Below, in pieces: positions 43,345-52,006 of a DNA stretch of 64,000 nt (the first letter of the stretch is position 1; every line of letters starts with the position of its first letter). The notes below the pieces were generated by a model that saw only the letters and a list, made by a program, of their open reading frames with translations, did no database searches and was not told where the DNA came from. A program made the translations under genes and the position numbers. Origin of the DNA: JAJDXW01 sp965214795 (lineage in GTDB: Bacteria > Pseudomonadota > Gammaproteobacteria > HK1); assembly GCA_965214795.1 (NCBI GenBank), contig OZ243976.1, positions 5,146,001-5,210,000 of the forward strand, in the 5' to 3' direction.

Positions 43345-43661
43345 CCCGAAAAAATCACCGACTTCCGGCTTGCGGCCGCCAATCCGCTCGCGGTAGCGGG
43401 ACGTACCCCCTCAAGCCGCCTCGGCGGCACGCACGCGCTCTTTCGGTCCGTGCGGCCCGTTCCTCCATGAGATCGTGGGGCATCTTGACCCCCTCGCGAC
43501 CAGCAGTTCTCATTTTGCTCGTCGGGTCCCGCTGCGGGACCGGCACGACCGTCGATCCGCCCCGGATCGAGTCGCCAGGAGAAGACGGCTTGCGGCTCGG
43601 GGTGAAGTCAGGCGCCAAAATGAGAACTGCTGCCTCACGACGAAAGTCGGTGATTTTTGGG
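43345..43661 (-). repeat. Family A miniature inverted-repeat element, copy 6 (interrupted)
   Basis: Same orientation as copies 4 and 5. The left end is CCCGAAAAAATCACCGACTT; the right end has lost one base (TTTTTGGG). About 35 bp of the internal sequence is missing, and a 132-bp element is inserted at 43501-43632. Confidence 0.82.
43501..43632. repeat. 132-bp inverted-repeat element nested in family A copy 6, with 9-bp target duplication
   Basis: Perfect 17-bp ends CAGCAGTTCTCATTTTG and complement. CCTCGCGAC precedes and CCTCACGAC follows (one mismatch), and excision with one copy restores the family A sequence CTCGCGACGAAAGTCGG. No coding capacity. Confidence 0.85.
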
Positions 43662-43731
43662 CTGATTCCATTATAGGCCGTCCGGCGGCTCGACCGGAGC
43701 GCACATCGGGCAGCATCCCGCGGAGCGGGCG

Positions 43732-44397
43732 TCAGTTCGTCTCCGGCCACAGATACACCAGGCCGACCGGCTCGATGCGCCAGGCGCGGACCGCATAGAA
43801 CTCGCCGATGCAGCCGGGCTCGGTCGCCAGCCAGTCGAGCAAGCGGCGGGCCTTGGCGTCGGGCCGGTGCCGGGCCTCGCCGGCGCTCACCTCCATCCGC
43901 TCGAGGAGCACCTGTTCCCGGCGCCAAGCCGCTTCCATGGCCGCATCTTTCCGTAAACCCGCCTCCGCAGTCGTGGTGACGGCTTCGATCCGGGCCCGTT
44001 CGTCGGCGTCGAGGTCGAGGCGCACCACGTCGCGTCGCGGGAACCCTCCCTGGACGGCGCGGATATCCTCCTTCAGCCGGCGCACCATGACGGCTTCCAG
44101 CGCCCCCCGGCCGCGCACCTTGACGCCGCGCGTGAAGCGGTAAGGGTCGAGCCGCTCCAGGAGGGTGGAGAAGCTGTTCGAGTGGCCGTTGTGCGGGGTC
44201 GCGGACAGGAACAGCCGGTGCTCGAACCGTCCGGCGAGATCCCGGACCGCGCGCGTGAACTTCGTCTCGATGCCGTAGCGCCCGCCGCTCGCCGGCGCGG
44301 CATGGTGCGCCTCGTCGAGGATCAGGAGGCTCCCCGGCAGAGGAACCGATGGCAATGCTGGCAGGCGTTGCGGAACGTTTACAGGCAGTCGATGCAC
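43732..44397 (-). pseudogene. SNF2-like helicase fragment resembling DISARM DrmD
   Basis: The frame preserves LLILDEAHHAAPASGGRYG (motif II, DEAH), FTRAVRDLAGRFEHRLFLSA and TPHNGHSNSFSTLLERLDP (motif III), then MVRRLKEDIRAVQGGFPRRD. These are characteristic of the DrmD helicase of class 1 DISARM defence systems. The Walker A part and the whole second RecA domain are missing: sequence breaks at both sides (LLDWLA then unrelated). No drmA, drmB, drmC or methylase is present. Dead remnant. Confidence 0.65.
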
Positions 44398-44413
44398 GAT
44401 GATCCGATTCGCT

Positions 44414-44812
44414 CTACGGACGCCGGGCGCCGGGCAACGTGGCCATCTTCCGATCCAGCGTCAGGACTTCCAGATCGGCGCGGAGGTAGTCGCCGGTGAT
44501 GAGACGATCGAGCAGGCCCGGGCGCTCGGGCGCTTCGATGGCAGTCAGCACCGAATTCCCATTCAGCGGAGCGACCAGCCCGCTGCGCAGCACGTCGAGC
44601 AGGCCGGTGCGGGCATCGCCTTTCGATACCCCATAGTGGTGTTGCACGACGATGTACGCCTCGCCAATGACTTGATTCGAGGCAAGAATCTCGGCGCCTT
44701 CCTCCTCGATCATGGTGCGCAACGTGCGAACACAGTAGGCGAAATCCGTCTCGGGCTCCCCGGTGAGCAGCCGCACAAGCACGGACGTGTCAATCCCGTA
44801 GCGCCGGGTCAT
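44414..44812 (-). CDS. PIN-domain toxin (VapC-like)
   Basis: 132 residues. RRYGIDTSVLVRLLTGEPE carries the first Asp, SNQVIGEAYIVVQHHYGVS the Glu, and PGLLDRLITGDYLRADLEVLTLDRKMATL the C-terminal acidic residues. The gene starts inside the antitoxin gene (23-bp overlap), the normal layout of a type II pair. Complete. Confidence 0.88.
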   Translation of the reverse strand: MTRRYGIDTSVLVRLLTGEPETDFAYCVRTLRTMIEEEGAEILASNQVIGEAYIVVQHHYGVSKGDARTGLLDVLRSGLVAPLNGNSVLTAIEAPERPGLLDRLITGDYLRADLEVLTLDRKMATLPGARRP

Positions 44813-45032
44813 GGAGCTGTTCTCGGAAGGTATCGAGGTCGAAGCTGCCACGGCCGCGCCGGAGCTTGGCGCGCAACGGTGCGAGGCGGTCGGGATCGAT
44901 TCGTTGGGGGCGGAGCACGAAGCCATCCGGCCCCTCTTCCAACCTGAGCCGGTCGCCGGGTCGTACCCCCATCGCATCCAGCACCCGCGCTGGAAAGGTG
45001 ACCTGACGTTTCGACGTGATCTTGACCAACAT
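44790..45032 (-). CDS. AbrB/MazE-type antitoxin
   Basis: 80 residues. Swapped-hairpin AbrB domain: MLVKITSKRQVTFPARVLDAM and GVRPGDRLRLEEGPDGFVL. The C-terminal part (LRRGRGSFDLDTFREQL) should bind the PIN toxin. A ribosome site GGGAAG precedes the ATG. Overlaps the toxin gene. An AT-rich TATTAAGGTAAGG stretch 30-50 bp upstream may be its promoter or operator. Confidence 0.88.
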   Translation of the reverse strand: MLVKITSKRQVTFPARVLDAMGVRPGDRLRLEEGPDGFVLRPQRIDPDRLAPLRAKLRRGRGSFDLDTFREQLHDPALRD

Positions 45033-45276
45033 GGCGCACTTCCCAAGATGCTGCCTTACAATAAATCTATTAAGGTAAGGTAACGATGTCAACTATCCTG
45101 ACCCCACACCGACACCGCGACCATCGGGATCGCCTGCTCCAGCCGAGCGCGCAAGTTTCGAGCAACTCCACCCGGTTTGATGCCGTCTCGGAGGAACGGG
45201 CAGGCGCGGGGACGGGGATGGTAGGCTTCGCGGGGACTCGGCAGCGGCGGGCGGCGACGAGGGACGGCGGCAGGCG

Positions 45277-47016
45277 ATGACGGGCGGCACGATCCCGCGG
45301 GGGATGCGCAAGGGCCTCACCCGCTACGGGGACGAGGGGTTCTCCCTGTTCCTGCGCAAGGCGTTCATCAAGGCGATGGGCTTCTCGGACGATGCCCTCT
45401 CGCTTCCGGTCGTAGGCATCGCGGACACCGGCAGCGACTACAACGCCTGCCATGCGAACGTCCCCCGGCTCGTCGAGGCGGTGAAACGCGGGGTGATGCT
45501 CGCAGGGGGGCTGCCGATGGCCTTCCCCACCATCTCCCTCCACGAGTCGTTCTCGCACCCGACGAGCATGTTCCTCCGCAACCTGATGGCGATGGACACC
45601 GAGGAGATGGTGCGCGCCCAGCCGATGGACGCGGTGGTCCTCATCGGCGGCTGCGACAAGACGATCCCGGCCCAGCTCATGGCCGCCGCGAGCGCGGACG
45701 TTCCCGCCCTCGTCCTCCCCACCGGCCCGATGATGACCGGGCACTACCGGGGCGAGCGGCTCGGGGCGTGCACCGACTGCCGTCGCTTCTGGGGCATGTA
45801 CCGGGCCGGGGAGCTTGGCGACGAGGAGATCGAGGAGGTGAACGACCGGCTCGCCCCCACCGCCGGCACCTGCATGGTGATGGGGACCGCGAGCACCATG
45901 GCCTGCATGACCGAGGCGCTCGGCATGATGCTGCCGGGCGGGGCCACCATCCCCGCGGTGCACGCGGACCGGGAGCGCTTCGCGGAGCGGACCGGCCGCC
46001 GCGCGGTCGAAATCGCGGCGGAAGACCTCCGCCCGGAACGCATCCTGAGCGCGGACGCGTTCCACAATTCGCTCGTCACCCTCCAGGCCATCGGGGGCTC
46101 GACGAACGCGCTCGTGCACGTCACCGCGGTCGCGGGGCGGCTCGGGATCGAGATCGACCTCGACGAGTTCGACGCGATCGGGCGCCGGGTGCCGGTGCTC
46201 GTGGATCTGAAGCCCTCCGGCGACCACTACATGGAGCACCTGCACGACGCGGGGGGGCTGAACGCGGTGCTCCGCGAGCTGCGCTCGGAGCTCCGCACCG
46301 ACGCTCCCACCGTGTCGGGCCGGACCCTCGGCGAGAACCTCGAGCTCGGCGATCGGGTGCCGGGGCAGACGGTGGTGCGGCCTCGGGACGAACCCGTCCG
46401 CCCGGCCGGGGGAATGGCCGTGCTCCGCGGCAACCTCGCCCCCGGCGGGGCGGTCATCAAGCACTCCGCCGCCTCACCCCGCCTGCTCGACCACACCGGG
46501 CGCGCGGTGGTATTCGATTCGCTCGGCGCCCTCGCGGCCCGCATCGACGACCCGAGCCTCGAGGTCGAGCCGGAGGACGTCCTCGTGCTTCGCGGGGCGG
46601 GGCCGAAGGGAGCGCCCGGCATGCCGGAAGCGGGGTACGTTCCGATCCCGAAGAAGCTCGCCGCGCGCGGCGTCAAGGACATGGTGCGGATCTCGGACGC
46701 ACGCATGAGCGGCACCGCCTTCGGCACCATCGTCCTGCACGTCAACCCGGAGTCGGCGATCGGCGGGCCACTCGCCCTCGTCGAGACCGGCGACCGCATC
46801 CGACTCGACGTGCCCGCGCGCCGCCTCGACCTGCTGGTGCCGGAGGAGGAGATCGCGGCGCGGCGCGAGCGGTGGTCTCCGCCCCCCGCCCACCCGGGGT
46901 CGGAGCGCGGCTACCTCCGCCTCTTTCTCGACACCGTGACGCAGGCCGACCGCGGCTGCGACTTCGACTTCATGCGCCGCCCCGCCCCTTCCGTCCAGCC
47001 CCCGCCGCAAGCATGA
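45277..47016 (+). CDS. IlvD/Edd family dehydratase
   Basis: 579 residues. Fe-S-dependent dehydratase family of dihydroxy-acid, phosphogluconate and sugar-acid dehydratases. Visible: GIADTGSDYNACH, LIGGCDKTIPAQ (cluster Cys and carbamate-region motif), APTAGTCMVMGTASTMACM (second cluster Cys) and KDMVRISDARMSGTAFG in the C-terminal domain. It lacks branched-chain biosynthesis neighbours, and the sequence style fits sugar-acid (e.g. arabonate-type) dehydratases, so the substrate is uncertain. 45033-45276 upstream is non-coding. Confidence 0.9.
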   Translation: MTGGTIPRGMRKGLTRYGDEGFSLFLRKAFIKAMGFSDDALSLPVVGIADTGSDYNACHANVPRLVEAVKRGVMLAGGLPMAFPTISLHESFSHPTSMFLRNLMAMDTEEMVRAQPMDAVVLIGGCDKTIPAQLMAAASADVPALVLPTGPMMTGHYRGERLGACTDCRRFWGMYRAGELGDEEIEEVNDRLAPTAGTCMVMGTASTMACMTEALGMMLPGGATIPAVHADRERFAERTGRRAVEIAAEDLRPERILSADAFHNSLVTLQAIGGSTNALVHVTAVAGRLGIEIDLDEFDAIGRRVPVLVDLKPSGDHYMEHLHDAGGLNAVLRELRSELRTDAPTVSGRTLGENLELGDRVPGQTVVRPRDEPVRPAGGMAVLRGNLAPGGAVIKHSAASPRLLDHTGRAVVFDSLGALAARIDDPSLEVEPEDVLVLRGAGPKGAPGMPEAGYVPIPKKLAARGVKDMVRISDARMSGTAFGTIVLHVNPESAIGGPLALVETGDRIRLDVPARRLDLLVPEEEIAARRERWSPPPAHPGSERGYLRLFLDTVTQADRGCDFDFMRRPAPSVQPPPQA

Positions 47017-47106
47017 TCCGCCGCGGGGGGATCCACCTCGCCCGCCGGCCGCCGGGGTAGCGGGCAGGCATCCCACCGCAAGGGCCACGTCCGGGAGACC
47101 ATCCAG

Positions 47107-49629
47107 ATGGCGCAACCCCTACCGGAACGGGCATCGGCCGTCGTCATCGGCGGTGGGGTCGTCGGCGCGAGCACCGCCTACCACCTCGCCCGGCTCGGCT
47201 GGAGCGATGTGCTGCTCCTCGAGCGCGCGCGCTTCGCGGGCGGGACGACCTGGCACGCGGCCGGCCTCATCGGCACCGCGCGGCCGCACGAGAGCCTGGC
47301 GAGGCTCCTCGACTACTCGCGCAATCTGCTCACCGAGATCGAGGAGGAGACCGGGCAGTCGACCGGATTCCGGGCGGTCGGGAGCCTCGCCATTGCCCAC
47401 AGCCGGGACCGCTTCGAGGAGCTGAAGCGCCTCGCCGCGATGAACAACGGGTTCGGATTGACGAGGGTGCACCTCGTCACCGCAGACGAGATCGCCTCCC
47501 TCTACCCGCTCATCGACAAGGAGGGGCTGATCGGCGGGACCTGGGTCCCGACGGACGGGATGGCGAGCCCCGTGGACGTGGTGGCGGCCTTCGTCCGGGG
47601 CGCCCGGAACCGGGGGGCGCGCTGCCTCGAGGGGGTGCGCGTCACCGCCGTTCACCAGGAAAACGGCCGCGTCACCGGGGTCGGGACGGACGCCGGCACC
47701 GTCGGAGCCGACTTCGTGGTGAACTGCGCGGGCCTCTGGGGACGGGACATCGGACGGATGGCGAAGGTCGACGTCCCCCTCTACGCCTGCGAGCACTACT
47801 ACGCCCACACCGAGAAGATCCCGGACCTTCCCTCCGACCTCCCGACCCTCCGCGACTACGACATCGCGGCCTACATCCGGGAAGACGCGGGGAGCCTGCT
47901 GGTCGGCGCCTTCGAGCCGGTCGCGCGTCCCATCGACGTCTCCGAGCTTCCCGCCGACTTCTGCTTCGACGAGCTGCCGGGCCACGCCGAGGAGCAGCTC
48001 ATGCCGATCCTCGAGGACGCGATGCACCGGGTCCCGGTCCTCGGCGAGATCGGCTGGCGGAGCTTCTTCTGCGGCCCGGAGAGCTTCACCCCCGACGACC
48101 AGTTCCACATCGGGGAGGCGCCGGGGCTCCGGAACTTCTTCGTCGCGTGCGGCCTCAACTCGGTGGGCATCCAGTCCGGGGGCGGGGTCGGCAAGGCGGT
48201 CGCGGAATGGATGGACCGGGGACACGCTCCCCTCGACCTCGCCGGCAACGACGTCCGGCGGATGGTGCCGGTCCAGAACACCCGGCGCTACCTCCGGGAG
48301 CGGGTGAGCGAGACCCTCGGGCTCCTCTACGCGCGGCACTATCCGTTCCGCCAGTACGAGACGGCCCGGAACGTCCGCCACTCGCCGCTGCACGAGCGCT
48401 TGGCCGCGCGCGGTGCGTGCTTCGGCGAGACGGCCGGCTGGGAACGGCCCAACTGGTATGCGCCGGCTGGCGTCGAGCCGGTCTACGAGTACTCCTTCGG
48501 CCGCCAGAACTGGTTCGCGCATTCCGCGGCCGAGCACCGCGCGGCGCGCGAGGGCGTCGCCCTCTTCGACCAGTCGAGCTTCGCCAAGCTCCTCGTGGAG
48601 GGGCGGGACGCAACCCGGATCCTGCAGCGGGTGTGCACCGCCGACGTGGACGTCGACCCGGGGCGGATCGTCTACACCCACTGGTTGAACGAGCGCGGCG
48701 GCATCGAGGCGGACCTCACCGTCACCCGCCTCGCGGAGCACCGGTACTGGGTGGTGACGGCGGCGGCGAGCGCGGTCCGCGACCTCGACTGGCTCCGCCG
48801 CCACGTCCCCCCGGATGCCGACTGCGTGGTGGCGGACATCACCGCCGGATGGGCGACGCTCGGGGTGATGGGGCCGGACAGCCAGGCGGTGCTCGAAGCG
48901 CTGACCGGCGAGGACCTGTCGGCCGGGAGCTTCCCGTTCGGCGCCTCGCGCGAGGTGGAGATCGGCTGCACCCTCGCGCGCGCGACGCGCGTCTCCTATG
49001 TGGGCGAGCGCGGGTGGGAGCTATACGTGCCCGCGACCGAGGCCCGCCACGTCTTCGACGCGCTGATGGACGATGGCAGCGGCCGCCCCGGCTCCCGCGA
49101 GGAGGCGGCCGGAGCCGGGAGCATGAACGCGGACGGCGCGGGAACCGGAGACGGGGGGATCCGACTCGCCGGCTTCCACGCCCTCGATTCGTGCCGCATC
49201 GAGAAGAAGTTCCTCCACTTCGGGCACGACGTGGCGGAAGAGGACACGCCGCTCGAGGCGGGCGTCGGCTTCGTCTGCGACTTCCAGAAGCCGGTCGACT
49301 TCATCGGCCGCGACACTCTCCTCCGCCAGCGCGAGCAGCCGCTTCGAAAACGCCTCGTCCAGTTCCTGCTGGAGGACCCGGAGGCGATGCTCTACCACCA
49401 CGAGCCGATCCTCCGGGACGGAAGCGTCGTGGGCTACCTCACCTCCGGCAACTACGGGCACACCCTCGGCGGCTCGGTGGGGCTCGGCTACGTGCGTTCC
49501 CCCGATGCGGTCACCGCCGCGTGGCTGGAGGCCGGGCGCTTCGAGATCGACGTGGGGGGCGAACGCGTCTCGGCGCGGGCGAGCCTTCGCGCGATGTACG
49601 ACCCGACCGGCGCCCGCGCGCGGACCTGA
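47107..49629 (+). CDS. FAD-dependent dehydrogenase with GcvT domain (dimethylglycine/sarcosine dehydrogenase-like)
   Basis: 840 residues. Residues 1-400: DAO-type FAD domain with VVIGGGVVGASTAYHLA and GTTWHAAGLIG, the His being the covalent-flavin residue of DMGDH-type enzymes. Residues 400-840: FAO-M/GcvT folate-binding part (FDQSSFAKLLVEGRDA, LNERGGIEADLTVTRL, FHALDSCRIEKKF). Such enzymes demethylate N-methyl glycines and pass the C1 unit to tetrahydrofolate. A Gly/Ala/Glu-rich insert lies near residue 665. Same-strand neighbour of the IlvD/Edd gene, 90 bp apart. Confidence 0.92.
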   Translation: MAQPLPERASAVVIGGGVVGASTAYHLARLGWSDVLLLERARFAGGTTWHAAGLIGTARPHESLARLLDYSRNLLTEIEEETGQSTGFRAVGSLAIAHSRDRFEELKRLAAMNNGFGLTRVHLVTADEIASLYPLIDKEGLIGGTWVPTDGMASPVDVVAAFVRGARNRGARCLEGVRVTAVHQENGRVTGVGTDAGTVGADFVVNCAGLWGRDIGRMAKVDVPLYACEHYYAHTEKIPDLPSDLPTLRDYDIAAYIREDAGSLLVGAFEPVARPIDVSELPADFCFDELPGHAEEQLMPILEDAMHRVPVLGEIGWRSFFCGPESFTPDDQFHIGEAPGLRNFFVACGLNSVGIQSGGGVGKAVAEWMDRGHAPLDLAGNDVRRMVPVQNTRRYLRERVSETLGLLYARHYPFRQYETARNVRHSPLHERLAARGACFGETAGWERPNWYAPAGVEPVYEYSFGRQNWFAHSAAEHRAAREGVALFDQSSFAKLLVEGRDATRILQRVCTADVDVDPGRIVYTHWLNERGGIEADLTVTRLAEHRYWVVTAAASAVRDLDWLRRHVPPDADCVVADITAGWATLGVMGPDSQAVLEALTGEDLSAGSFPFGASREVEIGCTLARATRVSYVGERGWELYVPATEARHVFDALMDDGSGRPGSREEAAGAGSMNADGAGTGDGGIRLAGFHALDSCRIEKKFLHFGHDVAEEDTPLEAGVGFVCDFQKPVDFIGRDTLLRQREQPLRKRLVQFLLEDPEAMLYHHEPILRDGSVVGYLTSGNYGHTLGGSVGLGYVRSPDAVTAAWLEAGRFEIDVGGERVSARASLRAMYDPTGARART

Positions 49630-49658
49630 GAGCCCGACCGAGTTCCCCGGGAGCCACG

Positions 49659-49999
49659 GCCATTTCACGCTACGGATCAAGCCCCGGGTAGGTCGGAGAA
49701 GCGTAGCGTAGTCCGACGGAAGGGGGCTTATATACCTGACTTGACGACCCAGCGAACCGTGTGCAGTCTGCGGCCACGCTGCGGGTTGTCGGGTTACGCC
49801 TTCGGCTGACCCGACCTGCCAGGGCAACCACAAAGGTTGTCCCTACGGTCCCTCACAGGTCGGATTCGCTCAGTGTAATCCGACAACCGGGGGGGCGGTG
49901 CGAGGGCTGTCAACTCAGGTATATGAGCCCCGACAGACGCGCCTCCGTGCAATCTCGGGTTATACCTTCGGCCAACCCGACCTATCGCGTGAAATGGCC
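49659..49999. repeat. Family C inverted-repeat element carrying a nested family D element
   Basis: Outer ends GGCCATTTCACGC and GCGTGAAATGGCC with adjacent hairpin halves GGTAGGTCGG...GTCCGAC and TCGGGTT...AACCCGACC. The middle is displaced by a family D element (49724-49930). The copy at 58097-58203 shows the same sequence without the insert. Confidence 0.75.
49724..49930. repeat. Family D inverted-repeat element, copy 2, nested in family C
   Basis: Ends GGGCTTATATACCTGACTTG and CAACTCAGGTATATGAGCCC. Inside are palindromes around TGTCGGGTTACGCC...GACCCGACC and GGTCGGATTCGC...TAATCCGACA, plus a small hairpin GGGCAACCACAAAGGTTGTC at 49822. Similar to 17030-17221. Interval 49630-50354 contains no gene. 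Confidence 0.75.
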
Positions 50000-50354
50000 A
50001 CGTCCCGGGAGTGGCCGCCCAGATGACCGGTGTCCGGACGGCTGGGAGAATCCCATCGGCACGCCCCGCAACTTCAGGCTGGTGCGCCGGTGTGGGACCC
50101 CGCACGCGGCGCGACAGCCGAACGTCCGAGAGCCTCCCATCGATCGGCGCGCTCGCCGAATCGGTAGCTCCCCACCCCGACTTCGTCTTCACCGGAGATG
50201 AACTGACCGGATTCCGTCCGATCGGTTACTCCCACGATCTTCTACACCCGGCGCCTGCGTTGTAGCTGGCCGAGGCTGGATCTGCTGCATTGATGGGATG
50301 ATGCTCGATGCGCTAGCATCACGAATCTATCTTGTCCCCGAATCGAGTCCCGTG

Positions 50355-50606
50355 ATGCGCACCACTCTGAACATCGACGACGATCTGCTCCTTGCCGTCA
50401 GAGAAGTCGCGAGACGTGAATCGAAATCCGCCGGCGTCGTTGTCTCGGACCTGCTGCGACAATCGCTGGCACGCGGCGAACAGGACCACCCGGAAGACCG
50501 AACGGAACGACCGGCCGCCGAGTTCGGATTCCGCCCGTTCCCCAAGCGCGGCGGCATCGTCACCAACGAGCTGATCGATCGACTTCGGGAAGAGATCGGC
50601 GACTGA
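50355..50606 (+). CDS. VapB-type ribbon-helix-helix antitoxin
   Basis: 83 residues. MRTTLNIDDDLLLAVREVA is the standard RHH start of VapB proteins, and SAGVVVSDLLRQSLARG completes the DNA-binding fold; the Pro/Arg-rich middle leads to a toxin-binding C-terminus (GIVTNELIDRLREEIGD). Its stop overlaps the toxin start (TGATG). An alternative GTG start lies one codon upstream. Confidence 0.9.
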   Translation: MRTTLNIDDDLLLAVREVARRESKSAGVVVSDLLRQSLARGEQDHPEDRTERPAAEFGFRPFPKRGGIVTNELIDRLREEIGD

Positions 50607-51034
50607 TGCGGGCACTGCTGGATGTGAACGTGCTGATCGCCTTGCTCGACGCCCAGCACCTGCACCACGAGGCCGCCCGGCGCTGGCTGAGAGCCAACAT
50701 CCGGCATGGCTGGGCAACCTGCTCAATCACCCAGAACGGATGCCTGCGGATCATGGCGCAGCCCGCGTATCCCAACTGTCTGCCGGCGTCCGACGTGGCC
50801 CGGCGGCTGCGCGAAGCAATCTCTACCGAGCATCATCGATTCTGGCCCGACGAAGTGAGCCTTCTCGATCCGGGTGTTGTGGACTGGAAACAGATCATTG
50901 GCCCCAGACAGATTACCGACGTCCATCTGTTGGCGCTGGCCGTCGCACGGAAGGGGCGGTTCGTCACGTTCGACGCCCACATCGCGCCGGGCGCGGTCAT
51001 CGGGGCCCGCGATTCGAGCTATTGCTTGATCTAG
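50606..51034 (+). CDS. VapC-type PIN-domain ribonuclease toxin
   Basis: 142 residues. RALLDVNVLIALLDAQHLHH (first Asp), CSITQNGCLRIMAQP, GPRQITDVHLLALAVARKG (Asp of the DxHL motif) and FVTFDAHIAPGAV complete the PIN site. This TA-type subgroup usually cleaves tRNA or rRNA, but the target here is not known. Translationally coupled to vapB. Complete pair, followed by an inverted-repeat element. Confidence 0.92.
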   Translation: MRALLDVNVLIALLDAQHLHHEAARRWLRANIRHGWATCSITQNGCLRIMAQPAYPNCLPASDVARRLREAISTEHHRFWPDEVSLLDPGVVDWKQIIGPRQITDVHLLALAVARKGRFVTFDAHIAPGAVIGARDSSYCLI

Positions 51035-51057
51035 CCACCGTCCCGGTATGGTTTTAA

Positions 51058-51314
51058 CTCAAGTTTCGGGGTTCAAAATGCCTGGAATCGGGCGATGGAT
51101 TCCCGCTTGCGCGGGAATAACGTCATTGTTCGCAAGACACGCCGCCTCCGCGGCAACCGCCCTCGTCGCCACGGCCGCCATTCCCGCGCAAGCGGGAATC
51201 CATTTCCGCCGATGAATCCCGAAACTTGAGATTCTACCCCGTGCGAAGATTTTTATCAAAAAATTCAATGAGTTTTATGAAATATACCGCCCAAAACGAA
51301 CCCCGAAACTTGAG
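51058..51314. repeat. Inverted-repeat element (family E) with nested ATTCCCGC hairpins
   Basis: CTCAAGTTTCGGGGTTC at 51058 recurs inverted at 51298-51314 and again, imperfectly, at 51214-51230. Between them, ATGGATTCCCGC/GCGGGAAT hairpins at 51095-51118 and 51180-51203 are inverted copies of each other. The last 70 bp (51240-51300) are strikingly AT-rich for this genome. Interval 51035-51373 has no gene. Confidence 0.7.
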
Positions 51315-51373
51315 TAAGCAGGTCCCGACTCTTGCGGCGCACCGGCAGGTACGCGCGGAGGTGCGGGTGGCGG

Positions 51374-52006
51374 CTATCCCTTCGCGTCGTCGAACAGGGC
51401 CGTTACGTCAACGGCGAAGCCATCCAGCAACGGGGAGGTCGCCGTATCCCCGCGCGCGAATACGTCGTGCTCGACATAGGTGCCCCCCGTGAGGGTCAGC
51501 GCCGTGACGGTCTCGAAGCGGGGATCGACGATCCAGTACTCGGCAATGCCCGCCTCGGCGTAGTCGTCCCGTTTGGTGACGAGATCCCGCGCCGGGTCGT
51601 CCGGGCTGACGACCTCCACCACCAGGTCCGCGCCCAGCCAGAAGCGGTCGTGGTTCCGGGGGTCCGAGCGGTCCCGAAGCGCCGCCAGATCCGGCTCACG
51701 GTACTTGCCTTCGCGGATGCGCACCCGCAACCCCGAGAACAGGACGAATCCGCCGCGCGGGTCCAGGTAAGCGTGGAAGAGGCGATAGAGGAAGCCGATG
51801 ATGGCCTGGTGCGCAATGGTGGGCACGGGCAGCTCCTCGACGCAGCCGTCGGTGAACTCGATCCGGCGGCGGCTTCGGTCCGTGAGCCAGAGGTATTGCG
51901 CGTCGCTCCAGCAGCCCTGGGGCGGCATGGAGTGGCACAGGAGGGCGTTCAGCGCTTCCTGGGTGGTGGTTGCGGCCGTTGCCTGTGTCACGGAGTCGTC
52001 ATCCAC
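51374..52006 (-). CDS. Uma2 family PD-(D/E)XK endonuclease-like protein
   Basis: About 210 residues. LWLTDRSRRRIEFTDGCVEEL is the N-terminal Uma2 segment, KYREPDLAALRDRSDP carries the metal-binding Asp, and LVVEVVSPDDPARDLVTKRDDYAEAGIAEYWIVDP holds the E...K site. Start uncertain (GTG at 52006 or 51991). A second Uma2 gene lies at 9.2 kb; the two are clearly divergent in sequence. Confidence 0.88.
   Translation of the reverse strand: MDDDSVTQATAATTTQEALNALLCHSMPPQGCWSDAQYLWLTDRSRRRIEFTDGCVEELPVPTIAHQAIIGFLYRLFHAYLDPRGGFVLFSGLRVRIREGKYREPDLAALRDRSDPRNHDRFWLGADLVVEVVSPDDPARDLVTKRDDYAEAGIAEYWIVDPRFETVTALTLTGGTYVEHDVFARGDTATSPLLDGFAVDVTALFDDAKG

Noticed and set aside
8857..43661. Possibility that the repeated family A units are a CRISPR or tandem array
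   Set aside because: Copies are 2-14 kb apart, in both orientations and have inverted ends; there are no spacers of uniform length.
45277..47016. Naming this gene ilvD
   Set aside because: No branched-chain biosynthesis context, and the family includes several sugar-acid dehydratases; the substrate is left open.
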